DNA of 44,212 nt, taken from NCBI GenBank assembly GCA_964476375.1, contig CAYYZW010000109.1:1-44212 (forward strand). Direction: 5' to 3'. Below, piece after piece: positions 1 to 8,251 of this stretch. The stretch's first letter is position 1, and each line of letters begins with the position of its first letter. Under the pieces are notes generated by a model. The model was not told where the DNA came from and did not search any database. It was given only the letters and a program-made list of their open reading frames with translations. Source of the stretch: SAT2750 sp964476375. GTDB lineage: Bacteria > Planctomycetota > Planctomycetia > Pirellulales > Pirellulaceae. The position numbers and the translations under genes are program-made.

Positions 1-812
1 ATGGCCACGCCGATCCCCAGGTAACTCAGGCGGCTGGGCCGCTCCCCCAGCAGCGTGACCGCCGCCAGCGTGGTGAAAGCCAGACCGGCGGCACTGGTCA
101 CCGGGAAAACGATAAACCCGTCAAACAGCTCCAGTGCCTTGAGCACGAAATAGACCTGCAGGAGATTGGCGATCCCCAGGCCGACACCGATCGCTCCCTC
201 CGAGAGCGTGATCGGCTTGCGACGAACTCCCAGCACCACCAGCGAGGCAAGGCCCGCCACGCTGAAACCGCTGGCCAGGTAGAGTGGCTCCAGTCCCGGC
301 TGGCAGGAGTGCTTGAAGATCTCCTGGGCCAGTCTCGCCATGCCGGCGACCAGGAAGAACATCAGGATCACCAGCACGCTGTTTCGTGGCTGCTCGGCAT
401 CGTTGATCGAGCCCCGCCTGCCACTGATCATCAGCAGGGACATGCAGGCCAGCACGATCCCGATCACCTGCCAGCTGTTCGGACGCTCGCCCAGCCAGGC
501 AACCCCCAGGGCCACCGGCATCAGGATCGAGAGCCGGGAGACAGCCGCCAGGTTGGTCGCCCCTTTCCAGCTGATCGCCGCGATCAGGAAGAAGAAAGCG
601 ATGAAATAACATCCCCCGTTCGCGGCTCCCAGCAGGGCCGCGGTCAGGTCCACCGGCTCCCCGGTCCGTATCAACATCACGATTCCGAGCACCGCCGCCG
701 ATAGATAATTCAGGGCGCCAACATTGATAATCTCTTCCCCACGTGACTTGGCCCACTTGATACCGAGAATAAAGAGGGAACTGAATAGGACGTTCAGGGC
801 CAGGTAATGCAT
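1..812 (-). CDS. DMT/EamA-family transporter, 3' end beyond window
   Basis: A reading frame opens with ATG at 812 and stays open to the left edge, giving the first 270 residues; the stop lies outside. The product is almost entirely hydrophobic helices. Two similar halves are visible, each with a GERP motif (LGERPNSW near residue 107 and LGERPSRL near 260) at the same place in its repeat, as expected for the internally duplicated EamA fold. Members export or import small metabolites across the inner membrane; the substrate cannot be told from sequence. The first helix starts almost at once (MHYLALNVLFSSLFILGIKW), so no signal peptide is cleaved. It faces away from the DUF1501 gene at 964. Family confident, substrate unknown. 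Confidence 0.85.
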   Translation of the reverse strand, partial: MHYLALNVLFSSLFILGIKWAKSRGEEIINVGALNYLSAAVLGIVMLIRTGEPVDLTAALLGAANGGCYFIAFFFLIAAISWKGATNLAAVSRLSILMPVALGVAWLGERPNSWQVIGIVLACMSLLMISGRRGSINDAEQPRNSVLVILMFFLVAGMARLAQEIFKHSCQPGLEPLYLASGFSVAGLASLVVLGVRRKPITLSEGAIGVGLGIANLLQVYFVLKALELFDGFIVFPVTSAAGLAFTTLAAVTLLGERPSRLSYLGIGVA

Positions 813-897
813 CGAAGAGGCCTGCAGGGGGGAGAAACGACTGATTGTAGCGGCAGGCCTGATTTATTCGAGATCGTTTCCAATGCAAAACGTTCTG

Positions 898-927
898 TTG
901 GAGAGAGGCCTGTCGCGCTGGTAAGAT
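898..927 (+). promoter_or_regulatory. Possible sigma70-type promoter for the DUF1501 pair
   Basis: TTGGAG (898-903) and TAAGAT (922-927) are separated by 18 bases and lie about 36 bases before the ATG at 964. A ribosome-binding-like GGAGAG at 953-958 follows, 7 bases from its GGAG core to the ATG. The boxes match the consensus only partly, so this is a candidate. Confidence 0.3.
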
Positions 928-963
928 AACGGAAGCGGAAAATCGATCCCCCGGAGAGCGTCC

Positions 964-2298
964 ATGCTCAGGCTCCTGCACGGAAATAACCCGCCTTCAC
1001 GGCGGCAGTTCATCCAGCTGGGGGGGCTCTCCGCACTCGGACTCGGCCTGCCATCGCTGCTCGAGAGCCAGCAGGCCCAGGCAGCCGGCGATCGAAAAGA
1101 GGTGAACTGCATCCTCGTCTGGATGCTGGGGGGTCCAAGTCACATCGACATGTACGACCTCAAGCCGGACGCCCCGGCAGAGATCCGCGGTGAGCTCAAC
1201 CCTATCCAGACCCGCACGCCCGGGCTCGAGCTGGGAGAGTTAATGCCCACCATGGCCGCCTGCTCGGACAAGTTTTCCGTCATCCGCTCGATGACCTCGC
1301 CGGATCCGACCCATGGCAGGGCAGACCATTACCTGATGAGCGGCACCAGGCTGACCAGTGACCTCAGTCCTCCTGGTTTCGGCGCCATGCTCGCCTGGCA
1401 GCAGGAACGCCAGAAGGCCCGCCAGACGCCCCCCTTCGTCCAGGTCGGTACGATCAGCAGCCCCCGTTACGGCAACCCGGGACACGGCGGTTACCTGGGG
1501 CGAAACTATGATCCCTTCCTGGTTGGTGATCCCAATAGCAGCAGCTTCCGGGTCGAGGGCTTTAGCCCACAGGATGATGTCGACGTGGGCCGCCTTTCGG
1601 ACCGACAGGCACTGCTGGCGGCCGTGGACGGTTTCCAGTCGCGACGTGAAAACCCGCTCCCGTATGCCCGCACCCATGACGAGTTTACCGAACAGGCTCT
1701 CTCGATGCTCACCTCCGGCAAGGCCAAGGATGCTTTCGATATCCAGAAAGAGAGTGAAGCCACGCGCGACCGCTATGGTCGTAACCGCGTGGGCCAGGGC
1801 ATGCTACTGGCGCGGCGACTGGTCGAGGCCGGGGTCCGCTTTGTCACGATCAAGGGTTACATCCGTTATGGCTGGGATCACCATCCCGAGGTTTTCCCGC
1901 GCCTCCGCACCGAGGTTCCCGCCTATGAACAGGGATACGCGGCACTGCTGAACGACCTTGCCGACCGTGGCATGATGGAAAACACGCTGGTCATCACCGC
2001 GGGAGAATTTGGCCGTACACCACGCCTCAATACCGATGCCCGTGGTCCCGGCCGGGACCACTGGAACAAGGCTTTCAGTCTCACGCTCGGCGGTGGGGGT
2101 ATCAAAACCGGTGTTGTGTTGGGCGCCACTGACAAGCACGCCGCCGAGGTCACCGAGCGTCCTGTCTCGGTGCCCGATTTTGCGGCCACGGTCTACCATG
2201 CCCTGGGCATGAAACAGAAATCGGTTGCCTCCACCCAGGATGGCAGACCGATCGAGGCTCTGCCGGAAGGAAACGTTGTTCGTGAACTGCTTGCCTAG
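964..2298 (+). CDS. DUF1501 family protein, Tat-exported (first of tandem pair)
   Basis: A 444-residue member of DUF1501, a family in the alkaline phosphatase/sulfatase-like fold that is greatly expanded in Planctomycetota and has no settled enzymatic role. The N-terminus carries a twin-arginine leader (SRRQFIQLGG, then a hydrophobic stretch and QAQA near residue 40), so export is likely. Family landmarks are GGPSHIDMYDLKP near residue 57, EFGRTPRLN near 345 and GRDHWNKAF near 365, which resemble the metal-site motifs of the superfamily. The ATG at 964 is preceded by GGAGAG at a good distance. The next gene, also DUF1501, begins 14 bases after the stop, so the two are probably co-transcribed. 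No DUF1549/DUF1553 cytochrome partner, the usual neighbour, is present. Confidence 0.9.
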   Translation: MLRLLHGNNPPSRRQFIQLGGLSALGLGLPSLLESQQAQAAGDRKEVNCILVWMLGGPSHIDMYDLKPDAPAEIRGELNPIQTRTPGLELGELMPTMAACSDKFSVIRSMTSPDPTHGRADHYLMSGTRLTSDLSPPGFGAMLAWQQERQKARQTPPFVQVGTISSPRYGNPGHGGYLGRNYDPFLVGDPNSSSFRVEGFSPQDDVDVGRLSDRQALLAAVDGFQSRRENPLPYARTHDEFTEQALSMLTSGKAKDAFDIQKESEATRDRYGRNRVGQGMLLARRLVEAGVRFVTIKGYIRYGWDHHPEVFPRLRTEVPAYEQGYAALLNDLADRGMMENTLVITAGEFGRTPRLNTDARGPGRDHWNKAFSLTLGGGGIKTGVVLGATDKHAAEVTERPVSVPDFAATVYHALGMKQKSVASTQDGRPIEALPEGNVVRELLA

Positions 2299-2312
2299 TC
2301 AACTGGGAAACC

Positions 2313-3773
2313 ATGAACCACGATCTCGCTAACAAGCGGGCCGACCCCCACGCTGCCGTTCGCGGCGCGATCGATCGCCGGACGCTGCTGGTCGCCGGGG
2401 GACTTTCATTTTGTGGCATGAGCCTGCCGGCACTCGTCTCCCGGCCTGCCACGGCCGCCCCGTCCAGCTCCACGGGAAAGGCCAGGTCCACCATCCTGAT
2501 CTGGCTTGGTGGCGGTGCCTCCCACATCGATACCTGGGACATGAAACCCAACGCCCCGGAAAATATCCGCGGGCCCTTCAAGCAGATCGACACATCGGCC
2601 CCGGGACTCCAGTTCTGTGAACACCTGCCGATGCTCGCAAAGCGGGCCCATCAGCTGGCCGTGATCCGATCCCTGGGACATTTCCGCCGCGGCACCGGCG
2701 ACCACCACGCCGGGTATTACTACAACCTGACCGGCCACCGCCCGGATCCCAGCTTTCCGGCACTGCTCAATGCCCGTAAACCACGTCCTACCGACTGGCC
2801 GGCGATCGGCACGGTGGTGGGAGCCAAGTCACCGCCACATCCTTACCTGCCCCAGTCGATCACCCTGCCGAGCAAGCCGGGTGCCCCCGAGTACACCCGC
2901 CCCGGCCAGTTTGCCGCACGGCTGGGAGTGGAACACGATCCCCTCTACGTGCTGGGGGACGCCGAGGACCCGATGAAATACGCGGCACCGGCGATTGAAC
3001 TGATGGGTGACGTCTCGGTCGACCGGCTGCATGCCCGCCGCGAGCTGCTGGGTGAGCTCAACCGCTCCGAGCGCGAGTTTGACCAGTTTGCCGGCGTGGG
3101 AACACTGCAGACCTTCCAGGAAAAGGCTTTCTCGCTGCTCGGGTCCAGCCAGGCCAAGTCCGCCTTCGACCTCTCGGGGGAACCGGACTCGGTACTCGAG
3201 CGTTATGGCAAGACCCATAACGGGATGAGCATGCTGATGGCCCGCCGACTGGTGGAAGCCGAGGTTCCCTTTGTGAGCGTCTTCTGGAAGGGAAACAAGA
3301 AGCTGGCGGAGGCCAAGAACTGCAAGAGCGGGGGCGGCTGGGACACCCACGGGAACAACTTTGTCTGTCTCAAGGAGGTCCTGCTGCCGGAGCTGGACCG
3401 TTGTTTCACAGCACTGCTGGATGACCTGTCCGAGCGAGGCCTGCTGGACCAGACACTGGTGATGGTCAACAGTGAGATGGGCCGCAAGCCGAAGATTGGC
3501 GACCCTCGCAGTGGCGGGGAAAAGGGGCAGGGACGCGACCACTGGACCCATGCCATGTCCGTGCTGATGGCGGGCGGCGGGATCCGTGGTGGCCAGGCCT
3601 ACGGCACCTCGGACCGGCACGCCGCCTACCCGGCGGATCTCCCGGTGGCGCCGGAGGACATCGCCAAGACGGTCTACCATGCGATGGGAATCGACGACCT
3701 GACAGCCATCGACAAGGGGGGCCGCCCCTACAACCTGATGGCTGAAGGCCGTCCAATCCTCGAGCTCTTCTAG
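2313..3773 (+). CDS. DUF1501 family protein, Tat-type leader (second of tandem pair)
   Basis: This 486-residue protein belongs to the same family as its upstream neighbour but is diverged from it. The leader has DRRTLLVAGG near residue 22, followed by a hydrophobic segment and a plausible cleavage region around PATAAP. Landmarks: WLGGGASHIDTWDMKP near residue 66, NSEMGRKPKIG near 385 (the usual FGRTP motif reads MGRKP here) and GRDHWTHAM near 405. The changed arginine-threonine-proline motif may mean a different substrate or weakened metal binding. It is the second gene of a two-gene unit; a 113-base gap separates it from the propeller fusion gene downstream, which may have its own promoter. 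Family assignment is firm, function unknown. Confidence 0.9.
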   Translation: MNHDLANKRADPHAAVRGAIDRRTLLVAGGLSFCGMSLPALVSRPATAAPSSSTGKARSTILIWLGGGASHIDTWDMKPNAPENIRGPFKQIDTSAPGLQFCEHLPMLAKRAHQLAVIRSLGHFRRGTGDHHAGYYYNLTGHRPDPSFPALLNARKPRPTDWPAIGTVVGAKSPPHPYLPQSITLPSKPGAPEYTRPGQFAARLGVEHDPLYVLGDAEDPMKYAAPAIELMGDVSVDRLHARRELLGELNRSEREFDQFAGVGTLQTFQEKAFSLLGSSQAKSAFDLSGEPDSVLERYGKTHNGMSMLMARRLVEAEVPFVSVFWKGNKKLAEAKNCKSGGGWDTHGNNFVCLKEVLLPELDRCFTALLDDLSERGLLDQTLVMVNSEMGRKPKIGDPRSGGEKGQGRDHWTHAMSVLMAGGGIRGGQAYGTSDRHAAYPADLPVAPEDIAKTVYHAMGIDDLTAIDKGGRPYNLMAEGRPILELF

Positions 3774-3886
3774 CAGCGAATGACCTTCTCCAGGGGCTTC
3801 CCAACCCTGCCCCCTGCCCCCGCGATAGGATAAAGTAAAGGAACTCCTTGCTTATCCTCATTTATCTTGCAGACAGGCAGAAGATC

Positions 3887-6800
3887 ATGAAGTCTTACCA
3901 CCTCCTCGCGCTTCCATTGCTGGCAGCCCTGCTCCTTCCCTCCACGATCATGGCCCAGACCGCGCAAGAAGAGGCAGCGGCCATTTACGAGCTGAGTGGT
4001 GTCAAGGGAGGCTTCGTGGTCCACGTCGGCTGTGGGGATGGCACGCTGACCACAGCTCTTCGCAGCGGGAAGCAATTCCAGGTGCATGGCCTGGCCCTGG
4101 CCGAGGACCAGCTCGAGGCGGCTCGCAGCGTGGTCAAGCAGCAGGGAGTCTATGGGCCGGTTGCGATCGACATGCTCCACAGCGGGCAGCTTCCCTACAT
4201 CGACAACCTGGTCAACCTGCTGGTGATCGACAGGGGGAGCGACATCCAGCAGGAGGAGATCCTCCGGATCCTGACACCGGGCGGCGTCGCCGTGACCAGG
4301 AAAGGAGAGGGCTGGAAGAAGCAGGTCAAGCCACGGCCCGACAATATCGATGACTGGACCCACTTTCTGCATGACGCCAGCGGCAACTCGGTCGCGCACG
4401 ACGACGTCGTCGGCCCACCCCGCCACCTGCAGTGGCTCGGCAGCCCCCGCTGGTCGCGTCATCACGACCGGATGGCAAGCATGAGTGCCCTGGTCTCGTC
4501 CGGCGGCCGCATCTTTTACATCATGGACGAGGGATCCCGTATCTCGATCCAGCTCCCGGCCAAGTGGGCCCTGATTGCCCGCGATGCCTTTAACGGCACC
4601 GTGCTCTGGAAAAGACAGATCGACCACTGGCAGAACCACCTGTTTCCGCTCAAGAGCGGACCGACGCAGCTGGCTCGCCGGCTGGTTGCCGATGGGGACC
4701 GCATCTTCGTGACACTGGGACTGGAGGCCCCCCTGCTCTGCCTGGATGCCGCCACGGGGAAGACCATTCGAACCTACCCGGAGAGTAAGACGACCGAGGA
4801 GGTGATCCACGTGGATGGAACACTGCTGGCCGTCGTTACCAGGGAGCCACCCCAGCTCACCGATTTCAAACCCAAGTTCAACGTCGGTGACCAGGCACGC
4901 GTGCGTAACGAGATCCACTGGAATGCCAAGCCACGTGTGCTCATGGCGATCCATGCGGACAGCGGCAAGGTACTCTGGGAAAAAGAGACGGTGGTCGCCC
5001 CCCTCTCGCTGGCGACCAAGTCCGACCATGTCCTCTATCACGACGGAACCCGCGTTGTCTGCCTGGATCGGGAGAGCGGCAAGGAACTCTGGAATTCCGA
5101 TCCCGCCGGCCGCCGCGAGGCGGTGACCTTTAATTTCGGACCGCGGATGCTGCTCTACAAGGATGTCGTGCTGTTCGCCGGGGGAGATCGCACGATGAGT
5201 GCCTATGACCTTACCAGTGGCAAGCTGCTCTGGTCCGCCCCCCATGCCCAGTCAGGATACCAGTCCCCGGAGGACCTGATGGTTTCCGGTGGCCTGGTCT
5301 GGTCTGCTCCAACCACCCGTACCGCGGACTCCGGCATCTTCACCGGCCGGGATCCGAGAACGGGCGAGGTGAAATCAGAATTCTCACCCAACGTGGAGAC
5401 CTACTGGTTCCATCACCGCTGTTACATTGCCAAGGCAACCGACAAGTTCCTGCTTACCTCGCGGACCGGGATTGAATTCGTGGACCCGGAGGCCGAGGAC
5501 TGGGACATTCATCACTGGGTCCGCGGTGGCTGCCTCTACGGCATCATGCCCTCCAACGGCCTGGTTTATGCCCCACCGCACGATTGTGCCTGTTACCCCG
5601 AGGCCAAGCTCTACGGACTCAACGTGCTGGCACCCAGTTCTCCCAACCGGGCACTCACCGATCCACCGAAGGGGGACAAGCGACTGGTACGAGGACCTGC
5701 TTTCGGAGCCATCAAGGCAATCCCGCCAGGCATTGGCGACTGGCCAACCTTCCGTGGCGATAATTCACGAAGTGGATTCACCGAGACCGCTGTCGGCAGC
5801 CCTGCAACCTCGAGGTGGGAAACAGAACTGGGTGGCCGGCTCAGTAGCGTGGCGGTTGCCAACGGGCTCGTCTACGTCGCCCAGATCGACGCTCACACGG
5901 TCCATGCCCTCGATGAGAAGAGTGGCACGCCAGCCTGGAGTTTCACGGCAGGAGGGCGCGTTGATTCACCTCCCACGATTTTTAACGGCCAGGCGATCTT
6001 CGGGTCAGCGGACGGCTGGGTCTACTGCCTGCGGGCCAGTGACGGCGAGCTGTCCTGGAAATTTCGCGCCGCTCCCACGGACCGGCGACTGATGGCCTTT
6101 GAACAACTCGAGTCGGTCTGGCCGGTCCATGGTAACGTGCTGGTCCTGGACGGGATCGTCTACTTTGTGGCCGGCCGTTCGAACTTCCTCGACGGGGGAC
6201 TCCATTTTTACCGGATGGACCTGGAAAACGGGGCAGTCCTTTCCAGGCAGGTGATTGATGACAAGGACCCGGAAACAGGTGGCGACCTGCAGGACCGGCT
6301 GCAGACACTCAACATGCCAGCCGGCCTGCCCGACATCCTCTCCAGCGATGGAAGCTTCGTCTACATGCGGTCGCAGCGGTTTGACCTGGATGGCAAGCGG
6401 CAGGACGTCGGTCCGGTTTCCGGCGTGCCCGCCCAGCAGGGAGCCGCCCAGAAGGGAACGGGAGTGCACCTCTTCTCCCCAACCGGTTACCTGGACGACT
6501 CCTACTTCCACCGCAGTTACTGGGTCTATGGAAAAAACTTTGCCGGCGGCCACGGTGGCTACTACCAGGCCGGCAGGTTTGCTCCCTCCGGACGCCTGAT
6601 CGTCAACGACTCGGAACGGGTTTACGGGTTTGGCCGCAAGCCGGAATACCTCCGCTGGACCACGACCCTGGAGCACCAGGTTTTCGCAACCAGCAAGGAA
6701 GCACCCGATGCTCCCAAGCCAGGTGGCGGGAGCATGGTCCGCGTGAAAAAAACTCCGAGCCAGAATCCCGTCGGCACGGCCCTGGCCGTGGAAGCCTGGG

Positions 6801-7729
6801 CGCAGCCGGGCAAGGCCAACGGCGTGGTCGTGGCCCGTGGAGGCCCGACCGATGGTTATGCGCTGATCGTCAAGGGTGGCAAACCGCAGTTTATCCTGCG
6901 TGCCAAGTCTCAAATGGTTGCCGTCACGGCGGCACAGTCCGTGGCAGGCGAATGGGCGCACCTGGTCGGTGTCCTGTCCGCGGACAAGAAGATCGAGATT
7001 TACGTCAATGGCCAGCTGGCCGGTTCCCGCAAGGTACCTGACCTGCTGCGAGCCGATCCCCTCCAGCCCATGGAGATCGGGGCAGACGAGGCAGGATCCG
7101 TTGGCAACTACAAGATGCCCTACCCCTTCACCGGCCTGATCGATGAGGTGAGAGTCTATCACGGCACGGTCTCCGCGGAGGACGTCGCCCGGCGTTTCAA
7201 GGATCCCAAGGCCACGATTGAAACGGCCACGCTGGTTTTCGCCACCACATTTGATGATGGCAAGGCCCAGGATATTTCCGGCAACGGCAACCACGGGGAA
7301 CCGGTGGGGCTGGATCCTGCTGCCGGCAAGGTCGGAAAGGCATTTCGCTTTACCGGTCGTGGCTCACGGGGAGGCGGTTCCTATGTGAAGTTTGACTGGA
7401 CCCAGGGGATCCCACTTTACGTTCAGGCGATGGCGCTTGCTGACAAGTCGCTGTTTGTCTGCGGGCCGGCAGACCTGCTCGACGATGAAGAATCCTTCAA
7501 GAAAATCATGGCCGGGGACAAGCAGGTGCAGCAGCAACTGGCCCACCAGGATGAAGTGCTGGACGGGAGCGAGGGAGCAACGCTGATGGTCCTCTCGACC
7601 GAGACCGGAGAGGCTCGCAAAATAAGCCAGCTTGACAACCTGCCCATCTGGGATGGCATGGCCTCTGCCAATGGCAGGCTGTTCATCGTCACCCGCGCCG
7701 GCACGGTTCTCTGCCTGGGGGACAAGTAG
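3887..7729 (+). CDS. Secreted methyltransferase-like / PQQ-type propeller / LamG fusion protein
   Basis: This 1280-residue protein begins with a clear signal peptide (MKSYHLLALPLLAALLLPST, cleavage near residue 24). The ATG at 3887 is preferred over an in-frame TTG at 3848 because it places the leader at the N-terminus. Residues about 35-135 look like a class I SAM-methyltransferase fold with motif I VHVGCGDGT. From about 150 to 870 there are many PQQ-type propeller blades of the pattern DxxSGKxLWxxxxxxxxxxxP; WPTFRGDNSRSGF near residue 623 marks the start of a second propeller. Residues about 960-1105 form a LamG/concanavalin-like domain (FTGLIDEVRVYHG), followed by the start of a similar segment (DISGNGNHG). 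The last 50 residues return to blade sequence (LSTETGEARK, FIVTRAGTVLCLG), suggesting the lectin-like part is inserted before the closing blade. Probably extracytoplasmic; activity unknown. Confidence 0.85.
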   Translation: MKSYHLLALPLLAALLLPSTIMAQTAQEEAAAIYELSGVKGGFVVHVGCGDGTLTTALRSGKQFQVHGLALAEDQLEAARSVVKQQGVYGPVAIDMLHSGQLPYIDNLVNLLVIDRGSDIQQEEILRILTPGGVAVTRKGEGWKKQVKPRPDNIDDWTHFLHDASGNSVAHDDVVGPPRHLQWLGSPRWSRHHDRMASMSALVSSGGRIFYIMDEGSRISIQLPAKWALIARDAFNGTVLWKRQIDHWQNHLFPLKSGPTQLARRLVADGDRIFVTLGLEAPLLCLDAATGKTIRTYPESKTTEEVIHVDGTLLAVVTREPPQLTDFKPKFNVGDQARVRNEIHWNAKPRVLMAIHADSGKVLWEKETVVAPLSLATKSDHVLYHDGTRVVCLDRESGKELWNSDPAGRREAVTFNFGPRMLLYKDVVLFAGGDRTMSAYDLTSGKLLWSAPHAQSGYQSPEDLMVSGGLVWSAPTTRTADSGIFTGRDPRTGEVKSEFSPNVETYWFHHRCYIAKATDKFLLTSRTGIEFVDPEAEDWDIHHWVRGGCLYGIMPSNGLVYAPPHDCACYPEAKLYGLNVLAPSSPNRALTDPPKGDKRLVRGPAFGAIKAIPPGIGDWPTFRGDNSRSGFTETAVGSPATSRWETELGGRLSSVAVANGLVYVAQIDAHTVHALDEKSGTPAWSFTAGGRVDSPPTIFNGQAIFGSADGWVYCLRASDGELSWKFRAAPTDRRLMAFEQLESVWPVHGNVLVLDGIVYFVAGRSNFLDGGLHFYRMDLENGAVLSRQVIDDKDPETGGDLQDRLQTLNMPAGLPDILSSDGSFVYMRSQRFDLDGKRQDVGPVSGVPAQQGAAQKGTGVHLFSPTGYLDDSYFHRSYWVYGKNFAGGHGGYYQAGRFAPSGRLIVNDSERVYGFGRKPEYLRWTTTLEHQVFATSKEAPDAPKPGGGSMVRVKKTPSQNPVGTALAVEAWAQPGKANGVVVARGGPTDGYALIVKGGKPQFILRAKSQMVAVTAAQSVAGEWAHLVGVLSADKKIEIYVNGQLAGSRKVPDLLRADPLQPMEIGADEAGSVGNYKMPYPFTGLIDEVRVYHGTVSAEDVARRFKDPKATIETATLVFATTFDDGKAQDISGNGNHGEPVGLDPAAGKVGKAFRFTGRGSRGGGSYVKFDWTQGIPLYVQAMALADKSLFVCGPADLLDDEESFKKIMAGDKQVQQQLAHQDEVLDGSEGATLMVLSTETGEARKISQLDNLPIWDGMASANGRLFIVTRAGTVLCLGDK

Positions 7730-7742
7730 GAGGAGCGGGGTA

Positions 7743-8219
7743 CTAGCCTGGTGAAAGGATGACCGGGTCGCTTAACGAAAGCGTTCCGCCCTCGAGAATA
7801 CGAGCACGCAGGCCACCCCGGTGCACCAGTGCCTGCCGGATTCCCTCGCAGGTGAGTTTCTCCAGGTGCCCGCAGGGCTCGCAGAGTTCCAGCCCCAAAA
7901 GCAGCACCTCGCCGACTCGAAACTCGGATCCCACCAGGTGGTTCAGAGCCACACCCCGGGTCAGCAGGTTGCGACGCGTGTCGGCGTGCACGATCTGGAG
8001 GTCATATTCCGTGGAAGCTCCCCGGATAGCCTCTTCTTCAATCAGGGTCAGCTCTTCCTGTGGCGCAACGACATCTCCCGTCTGGAAGGTCCCCTGGCAG
8101 CTGGCATAGCGGTCTCCGGACAGGCCCTTGCCGACAATCGCCTCTGCCTGGTCCACAGGCTGCATAGCGGCCCCACCTGCGGGGGTGATACAGATCCCAA
8201 CAAGTTGTCCCTCGGCCAT
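7743..8219 (-). CDS. MOSC domain protein
   Basis: A 158-residue stand-alone MOSC domain, the fold found at the C-terminus of molybdenum-cofactor sulfurases and in YiiM/YuaD-like proteins that deliver or accept sulfur on a pterin-bound metal. Visible landmarks are GKGLSGDRYA near residue 31, the TLIEEEA strand near 58 and LELCEPCGHLEKLT near 111, whose cysteines include the conserved MOSC cysteine. There is no signal peptide, so it acts in the cytoplasm. GGAG lies 6 bases before the ATG. It is the last gene of the leftward run and starts 32 bases after the stop of the DUF1501 gene; nothing else here points to molybdenum enzymes. Its substrate is unknown. Confidence 0.88.
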   Translation of the reverse strand: MAEGQLVGICITPAGGAAMQPVDQAEAIVGKGLSGDRYASCQGTFQTGDVVAPQEELTLIEEEAIRGASTEYDLQIVHADTRRNLLTRGVALNHLVGSEFRVGEVLLLGLELCEPCGHLEKLTCEGIRQALVHRGGLRARILEGGTLSLSDPVILSPG

Positions 8220-8251
8220 GGCGCGCTCCAGGTGCTCTGAAAAAAAGCCGT

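Noticed and set aside
121..981. Open frame of 286 codons on the minus strand
   Set aside because: It overlaps the better DMT/EamA transporter frame (1-812), which has proper membrane helices; this frame gives low-complexity Arg/Gly/Pro sequence without a fold.
2829..3680. 283-codon frame opposite the second DUF1501 gene
   Set aside because: Antisense shadow of a clearly coding gene; composition is driven by the high-GC complement.
3774..3886. Terminator or promoter between the DUF1501 pair and the fusion gene
   Set aside because: C-rich and G-rich tracts only; no stable hairpin with a T run and no clear -35/-10 pair.
3770..5245. 491-codon frame opposite the propeller fusion gene
   Set aside because: Antisense shadow; the plus-strand gene has a signal peptide, a methyltransferase motif and propeller blades, while this has none.
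6005..7294. 429-codon frame opposite the same gene
   Set aside because: Same reason: long open frames on the complement are common at this GC content.
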